From assembly GCA_015486475.1 (NCBI GenBank), contig WFRO01000337.1, forward strand, positions 1 to 19,834: a stretch of DNA of 19,834 bases. The letters are read 5' to 3'. The DNA comes from Bacteroidales bacterium. GTDB lineage: Bacteria; Bacteroidota; Bacteroidia; Bacteroidales; VadinHA17. Position numbers and translations under genes: made by a program. Below are positions 15,661 to 19,834 of the stretch, in pieces. A model generated the notes under the pieces. That model was given only the letters and a program-made list of their open reading frames with translations. It was not told the DNA's origin and searched no databases. Within the stretch, counting starts at the first letter, position 1; each line of letters starts with the position of its first letter.

Positions 15661-15695
15661 TGCTGGGTGCTGGGTACTGGGTGCTGGATGCTGGG
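15661..15695. repeat. TGCTGGG heptamer array, five units
   Basis: The units are TGCTGGG, TGCTGGG, TACTGGG, TGCTGGA and TGCTGGG, without gaps. It has the same 7-base period as the other arrays with a different unit sequence. A GAATG-rich stretch follows to 15729. Confidence 0.9.
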
Positions 15696-15729
15696 TGGAA
15701 TAAATGAATGAATGTTTGAATGAGTGAAT

Positions 15730-15806
15730 GATTGAAAAATCAGAAATCAAAATTCAAAAATCAAAATTCATCATTCGAAATTCGGTGTTCGGTATTCGGC
15801 ATTCGA
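15730..15806. repeat. Degenerate 11-unit heptamer array (AATTCAA to AATTCGG type)
   Basis: Eleven consecutive heptads keep phase while drifting in sequence: GATTGAA, AAATCAG, AAATCAA, AATTCAA, AAATCAA, AATTCAT, CATTCGA, AATTCGG, TGTTCGG, TATTCGG, CATTCGA. The array ends 21 bases short of the DUF1080 stop codon at 15828. Confidence 0.8.
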
Positions 15807-15827
15807 ATTAATCCTTCCATTCTTCCC

Positions 15828-16613
15828 TCACAACCGTTTGATCCTGATGTTACGGAACCAGATCTTGCTGCCATGATCCTGCAGGCCGATATGGCCTTTT
15901 TTGGCCAGCCCGTAAGCAGGATAATCTTTCCATTTGCAATTCTTCACCTTCTCTTTCCACTCGTCTGTCCAGAGGTCATATTCCACGACCTTGCTGCCAT
16001 TGAGATAATGCACCACGTGCGGGCCTTTGACCACGATCTCGGCTGTATTCCATTCGAGCGCAGGTTTTATTTTGGCGTGTTCCGGCGGGTCCATGGCATA
16101 GTTGGCCCCTGTGGTCTGCCAATCGGCCAGTTTTCCTTTCCATCCCAGCTGATCGATCAACTGGTATTCGGGTCCTGTGGCATAGGGGGTCGGATATTCG
16201 GGACTTTCCACCACATGGTAGAAAATGCCGCTGTTGCCTCCCGGGGAGATCTTCCATTCCAGCCGCAGGTCAAAATCCCCGAATTCATCCACGGTGATGA
16301 TATCACCGTGCTTGTCACTGCCTCTTCCCAAACAGACCATACAATCATTTTCCACACCCCAGTTATCCGGTACGGTATCCATGTTATACCCTTTCCATCC
16401 GGCAAGGTCTTTCCCGTTGAACAGAAGTTTCCATCCTTCTTTTTGCTCTTCCGGGGTCAGAATATTATAAGGACTGGCGTTGTTCCCGGCTTCCACAGAT
16501 ACTTTAACTTCCTCCTCTGCCTTCTTCTCTTTCTGTTTACGCACGCAATTGTTAAGCACCAGCAAGCCTGAAAAAGACAAGACGATCAGCAACACAAAGC
16601 CCTTGAATCTCAT
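15828..16613 (-). CDS. DUF1080 (3-keto-disaccharide hydrolase family) lipoprotein, second copy
   Basis: A 261-residue protein. The signal MRFKGFVLLIVLSFSGLLVL ends in NNC, a weak lipobox (C23). Lipidation is likely from position and family habit but less sure than in the copy at 4826. A short charged tether is followed by the DUF1080 domain (about 50-260), starting at ILTPEEQKEGWKLLFNGKDL. It has GGNSGIF (125-131) and GLQDHG (243-248) in the same places as the other copy. The middle differs, with LGWKGKLADWQTTGANYAM replacing the other copy's HPDAKLGKNGNRKAGS region, so the two probably differ in substrate. No oxidoreductase gene is adjacent, so it appears to be transcribed alone from its own promoter. 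Confidence 0.9.
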   Translation of the reverse strand: MRFKGFVLLIVLSFSGLLVLNNCVRKQKEKKAEEEVKVSVEAGNNASPYNILTPEEQKEGWKLLFNGKDLAGWKGYNMDTVPDNWGVENDCMVCLGRGSDKHGDIITVDEFGDFDLRLEWKISPGGNSGIFYHVVESPEYPTPYATGPEYQLIDQLGWKGKLADWQTTGANYAMDPPEHAKIKPALEWNTAEIVVKGPHVVHYLNGSKVVEYDLWTDEWKEKVKNCKWKDYPAYGLAKKGHIGLQDHGSKIWFRNIRIKRL

Positions 16614-16706
16614 GGTTCCAGTATGGTTTTAAAGTTTGAGAAATTATAGATCATAGGGTTTTCTATACCTAAATTGATTTAAATAAGTATGAACTACTCA
16701 TTTTGA

Positions 16707-16739
16707 CAAATATATCAAAAAAAGTGACGAATCTGCAAA
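16707..16739 (-). promoter_or_regulatory. Consensus Bacteroidota promoter for the DUF1080 gene
   Basis: On the minus strand TTTG (16739-16736), a 21-base spacer and TATATTTG (16714-16707) match both boxes of the Bacteroidota consensus exactly. It would give a leader of about 85 bases before the ATG at 16613. This is the best promoter match seen in the window. Confidence 0.6.
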
Positions 16740-16756
16740 ATTTTTCCTTAAAATTC

Positions 16757-16764
16757 TATCTTTA
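16757..16764 (+). promoter_or_regulatory. Possible -7 box before the antiporter gene
   Basis: TATCTTTA differs from TAnnTTTG only in the last base. No -33 TTTG is at the right distance. If used, transcription would begin just past the alternative TTG at 16769, which supports the ATG at 16844 as the true start. Confidence 0.3.
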
Positions 16765-16843
16765 GCCTTTGATAGCAAATGCCAACCCGCAAAAGGGCCT
16801 GTATTTTTCCGTTGCGTGGCAGGAACAGGACAAAAGAGAAGAT

Positions 16844-18763
16844 ATGAAGGAGTATCTGGACATAATCTATCTGACGGCGGCTTTTTTGTTTTTGCTGATC
16901 TCGGCCAACCGGCTGGCCGGATTTTTTGCTCACATCCGTCTGCCCCTGATCACGGGATTGATCGTCATGGGGATCCTTATCGGACCTTACGTTTTCAATT
17001 TCATTCCTTCCGAAGCCATCGACAGGCTGGGTTTCATCAATGAGATCGCTTTGGTGTTCATTGCTTTTGCAGCAGGGGCCGAGCTACATATCAGCGAGTT
17101 CAGGGAAAGGCGCAGGAGTATTTTCACTCTTTCATTGGTGCAGGTGATCATCATCTTCGGTGTGGGCAGCATTGTTTTTTATCTGCTCTCCTCGGTCATT
17201 TCTTTCACGCGGGGGCTGCCTGTCGAGGCGCGTGTAGCGATCTCCCTGCTCACGGGCGTGATCTCCATCGCCCGTTCCCCGGCCTCAACCATTGCCGTCA
17301 TCAACGAACTGAGGGCCCGGGGGCCTTTTACCCAGACCTCCCTGGGCACAACGATACTGATCGATGTGTCCAGCATTCTCATTTTCGCGCTGGTCTTCTC
17401 TTTCAACGAGGTCTTGCTCAATGATGAGCAGTTCCGGCTGCTGGTGGTGGTCATTCTGCTGGCCGAACTGCTGGCCTCCTTTGCTCTGGGCCTCCTGCTG
17501 GGGAAAGTATTGCAGTTCACCATGGGCATACGGCTACCGCAGGGCATACGCATCCTCTTCATGCTGGGTCTCGGCTTCGGCATCTATCTTTTCTCCGAAT
17601 GGCTGCGTCATTATTCCCGCCGCATGTGGGGGATGGATTTTTATATAGAGCCCCTGCTGATCAATATTATCGCCAGTTTCTATCTCTCCAACTTCACGCG
17701 ATACCGCCGCGAGTTCAACGACATGCTGGAAAAGGCCATGCCCTATATCTACGCCGCCTTTTTCACGCTCATCGGCGCTTCCATCTCCTGGGAGTTCCTG
17801 TTCAAGGTATGGACGCTCGCAGTGTTGCTGTTCTTCCTGCGCCTCGTCCTGATGTTCATTGGCTCCTGGATCGGGTCGGCCCTGTCGGGGGATCCGGTGC
17901 GATACCGCAATATCATGTGGATGCCGTTCGTCACGCAGGCGGGCGTGAGCCTGGGACTGATCACCGTGATCATGGGAGAAGGGCACACCTGGAGCTACCA
18001 ACTGGGCACCATCCTTATCGGCACGATCATCCTGAACCAGCTCATCGGCCCTGCCCTCTTCAAATGGGCCATCCAGATCGCCGGAGAGCATCATGTGAAA
18101 GCCCACGGTGAGATCATCGAGGACCATGAAGCGGTGATCTTCGGTTATGAGGCTCAGTCGCTCGCTTTGGCACGGCAATTGTCGTCTCAAAACTGGTCTG
18201 TAAGACTGGTCACCGACCAGCCCCGGTTGAAAGATCCGAAGATCGGGAACGTAGGACTGGTGTATGAGCGGGAGATCACGAAGGAGAGCCTGGAGCGTGT
18301 GGGGGCTGACAAGGCCGAAGCGATCGTGACGATGAAGACCGACGAGGAAAATTACAGGATCTGTGAGATGGCCTACGAGCATTTCGGCACACCCAACCTG
18401 GTGGTACGGCTCAATGAGCGGAAGAACTTCGACCGATTCTACCAGCTGGGGGCGCTGATCGTCGATCCTTCGACAGCCATCGTGAGCCTGCTGGACCACA
18501 TGGTGAGGGCACCCAACGCCACGTCGCTGCTGCTGGGTCATGCACCCGACCAGGATACGGCCGACATCGTCCTGCGCAACCGCAGCCTCCACGGTGTCTC
18601 GCTCAGACATCTCGATCTGCCCTCTGACATCCTGATCCTGGCCACACGCCGCCGCGGCCAGATGATCATCTCCACAGGGTTCACACGGCTGCGGGTGGGT
18701 GATGTGCTGACAGTCGTAGGGTCAAAAGAGAGTATTGAGGAACTGCGTTTAAAACTTGAATAG
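16844..18763 (+). CDS. CPA2-type cation:proton antiporter with C-terminal TrkA domain
   Basis: A 639-residue membrane protein from the ATG at 16844. An in-frame TTG at 16769 would add 25 non-hydrophobic residues and is less likely. The first ~400 residues are hydrophobic, with about a dozen helices. They begin MKEYLDIIYLTAAFLFLLIS and contain the antiporter core TGVISIARSPASTIAVINE and TTILIDVSSILIFAL, where the Asp is the probable ion-binding residue. The C-terminal ~200 residues form a TrkA_N/RCK-like domain, then a TrkA_C-like tail ending GDVLTVVGSKESIEEL. The nucleotide loop is degenerate. After VIF the usual GxGxxG reads GYEAQS (434-439), so only the first glycine remains and NAD(H) binding is doubtful. 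It probably exchanges K+ or Na+ for H+ in pH or salt homeostasis. It ends 2 bases before the radical SAM gene. Confidence 0.9.
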   Translation: MKEYLDIIYLTAAFLFLLISANRLAGFFAHIRLPLITGLIVMGILIGPYVFNFIPSEAIDRLGFINEIALVFIAFAAGAELHISEFRERRRSIFTLSLVQVIIIFGVGSIVFYLLSSVISFTRGLPVEARVAISLLTGVISIARSPASTIAVINELRARGPFTQTSLGTTILIDVSSILIFALVFSFNEVLLNDEQFRLLVVVILLAELLASFALGLLLGKVLQFTMGIRLPQGIRILFMLGLGFGIYLFSEWLRHYSRRMWGMDFYIEPLLINIIASFYLSNFTRYRREFNDMLEKAMPYIYAAFFTLIGASISWEFLFKVWTLAVLLFFLRLVLMFIGSWIGSALSGDPVRYRNIMWMPFVTQAGVSLGLITVIMGEGHTWSYQLGTILIGTIILNQLIGPALFKWAIQIAGEHHVKAHGEIIEDHEAVIFGYEAQSLALARQLSSQNWSVRLVTDQPRLKDPKIGNVGLVYEREITKESLERVGADKAEAIVTMKTDEENYRICEMAYEHFGTPNLVVRLNERKNFDRFYQLGALIVDPSTAIVSLLDHMVRAPNATSLLLGHAPDQDTADIVLRNRSLHGVSLRHLDLPSDILILATRRRGQMIISTGFTRLRVGDVLTVVGSKESIEELRLKLE

Positions 18764-18765
18764 CC

Positions 18766-19800
18766 ATGAAAGAAGCCGGTTTCTACCACACACGGGACGA
18801 CGGGAAGACAGAATGTCATCTCTGTCCTGACAATTGTATTATCGCCAACGGGAAAAGAGGGGCCTGCAAGGTGCGCCGCAATGTCAACGGCCGGCTGATC
18901 GCCGAGAATTACGGTCTTGTTTCTGCCATGCATGTGGATCCGGTAGAAAAGAAACCCCTGTATCACTTTTACCCCGGGAGGCCCATCCTCTCACTGGGCA
19001 CGGCCGGCTGTAACCTGCACTGCATCTTCTGCCAGAACTGGGAGATCTCACAGGCTAACGTCGAAGAGATACCCCTTCGCAAGCTCTCCCCTGAAGAGGC
19101 GGTGAGCGCAGCCCTGCGGGTAGAGGACAATATCGGCATCGCCTACACCTATAACGAACCCGTCATCTGGTATGAATATGTGAAGGATACGGCTCTGCTG
19201 GCCCGGGAAAAAGGATTGAAGAACGTTATGGTGACCAACGGATATGTTAACCCGGAGCCGCTGGAAGATATGATCCGCTTTACCGATGCATTCAGCGTCG
19301 ACCTGAAAGGGTTCAATGAGAACTTTTACAAAAAATACACACGCTCCAGGCTGCAGCCGGTGCTGGAGGCCCTGAAGGCCATACGCGCCTCGGGCAGGCA
19401 TCTGGAGATCACCAACCTCGTGATCCCGGAGCTCAATGATGACGTGGAGGAGTTCGAGGCGATGACCGACTGGATCGTCCGGGAACTGGGACGGGAGACG
19501 ATCCTGCATATCTCCCGTTATTTTCCTGCGTGGAAGCTCCACAATGCTCCTACCCCCCTGAGCACCCTGCAGAAGTTCTTCGACATTGCCTCCCGCAAGC
19601 TGGACTATGTATTTCTCGGGAATGTGGCCTCACTGGGTGTGGGCCAGGATACGGTATGCCCGCAATGCGGCCATACAGTCATAGAACGCTCGGGCTATAC
19701 CACCCGCATCACCGGGCTGGATGAAGAGGGTCGTTGTGTACATTGCGGGAAAAAAATCCTGGGAACGACGAACCAAGAACCAAGAACCAAGAGCCGTTAA
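18766..19800 (+). CDS. amrS: AmmeMemoRadiSam-system radical SAM enzyme (AmrS-like)
   Basis: A 344-residue radical SAM protein resembling pyruvate-formate-lyase activating enzymes of the AmrS group. An N-terminal cysteine cluster, CHLCPDNC plus C34 (C17, C20, C24, C34), precedes the SAM [4Fe-4S] motif GCNLHCIFCQNWEIS (C82, C86, C89). TYNEPVIWYEY, VTNGYVNPEPL and SVDLKGFNENFY are conserved. A C-terminal zinc-ribbon-like pair of CxxC motifs (C298/C301 and C324/C327) follows. The system takes its name from co-occurrence with AMMECR1 and Memo proteins, and neither is in the window. The substrate is unknown. The ATG lies 2 bases after the antiporter stop, so the two form an operon. The last ~10 residues (TNQEPRTKSR) are encoded by a heptamer repeat array and are probably not part of the ancestral protein. 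Confidence 0.9.
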   Translation: MKEAGFYHTRDDGKTECHLCPDNCIIANGKRGACKVRRNVNGRLIAENYGLVSAMHVDPVEKKPLYHFYPGRPILSLGTAGCNLHCIFCQNWEISQANVEEIPLRKLSPEEAVSAALRVEDNIGIAYTYNEPVIWYEYVKDTALLAREKGLKNVMVTNGYVNPEPLEDMIRFTDAFSVDLKGFNENFYKKYTRSRLQPVLEALKAIRASGRHLEITNLVIPELNDDVEEFEAMTDWIVRELGRETILHISRYFPAWKLHNAPTPLSTLQKFFDIASRKLDYVFLGNVASLGVGQDTVCPQCGHTVIERSGYTTRITGLDEEGRCVHCGKKILGTTNQEPRTKSR

Positions 19801-19833
19801 CTAAAAACCCGTAACTCGATACTCGATACTCCA
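19764..19833. repeat. Heptamer array across the amrS 3' end
   Basis: Ten consecutive heptads: AACGACG, AACCAAG x3, AGCCGTT, AACTAAA, AACCCGT, AACTCGA, TACTCGA, TACTCCA. The three perfect AACCAAG units (19771-19791) span 21 bases and are read as NQEPRTK. The stop codon at 19798-19800 lies inside the array, which continues to the window edge and may extend further. Confidence 0.8.
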
Positions 19834-19834
19834 A

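Noticed and set aside
15732..16571. Open frame of 279 codons on the plus strand
   Set aside because: It starts inside the heptamer array and runs antisense to the second DUF1080 gene. It has no signal of its own.
17534..18610. Open frame of 358 codons on the minus strand
   Set aside because: It is antisense to the antiporter gene, which has membrane helices and a TrkA-like domain on the plus strand.

Overview
The window reads as chromosomal DNA of a Bacteroidota bacterium, most likely an environmental Bacteroidales-type lineage of medium GC content. The evidence is a C25 (gingipain-family) peptidase, a two-component-regulator-type propeller with a Y_Y_Y sensor, DUF1080 lipoproteins, Tat-exported Gfo/Idh/MocA oxidoreductases, and promoters of the Bacteroidota form TTTG-N19/21-TAnnTTTG. 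No tRNA, rRNA, CRISPR array, transposase or phage gene was seen.

Layout. 1-995 (minus): 5' part of a C25 peptidase that runs off the window. 1187-4534 (plus): a very large envelope sensor ending in a SpoIIE/PP2C phosphatase. 4535-4825: repeat-rich gap with a bidirectional terminator. 4826-7196 (minus): a Tat-exported Gfo/Idh/MocA oxidoreductase followed by a DUF1080 lipoprotein. 7325-8485 (plus): a cytoplasmic Gfo/Idh/MocA oxidoreductase. 8535-10163 (plus): pckA, with a strong terminator. 10243-10528: a gap with nested hairpins. 10529-12714 (minus): a DoxX/DoxD-like membrane protein followed by a third Gfo/Idh/MocA protein. 12804-15461 (minus): an exported M14 metallopeptidase. 15462-15827: a second repeat-rich gap. 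15828-16613 (minus): a second DUF1080 lipoprotein. 16844-19800 (plus): a two-gene operon of a CPA2-type cation:proton antiporter and an AmrS-type radical SAM enzyme.

How the genes may work together. DUF1080 is annotated as a 3-keto-disaccharide hydrolase domain, and Gfo/Idh/MocA enzymes oxidise or reduce sugar hydroxyls. Two DUF1080 lipoproteins, two exported oxidoreductases, one cytoplasmic oxidoreductase and a DoxX-like membrane partner suggest envelope sugar oxidation and cleavage by a keto-sugar route, with pckA feeding gluconeogenesis or fermentation. This pathway is inference. The families are seen directly.

The least expected feature is non-coding. Three regions beyond gene ends carry short tandem or degenerate repeats, mostly with a 7-base period but with unrelated unit sequences (AGTTAAA, GGTTCCA/GGTCCCA, CATTCAT, TGCTGGG, AATTCGG-like, AACCAAG, AACTCGA). 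One of them runs into the 3' end of the radical SAM gene and encodes its last residues. They recall the heptameric STRR repeats of filamentous cyanobacteria.
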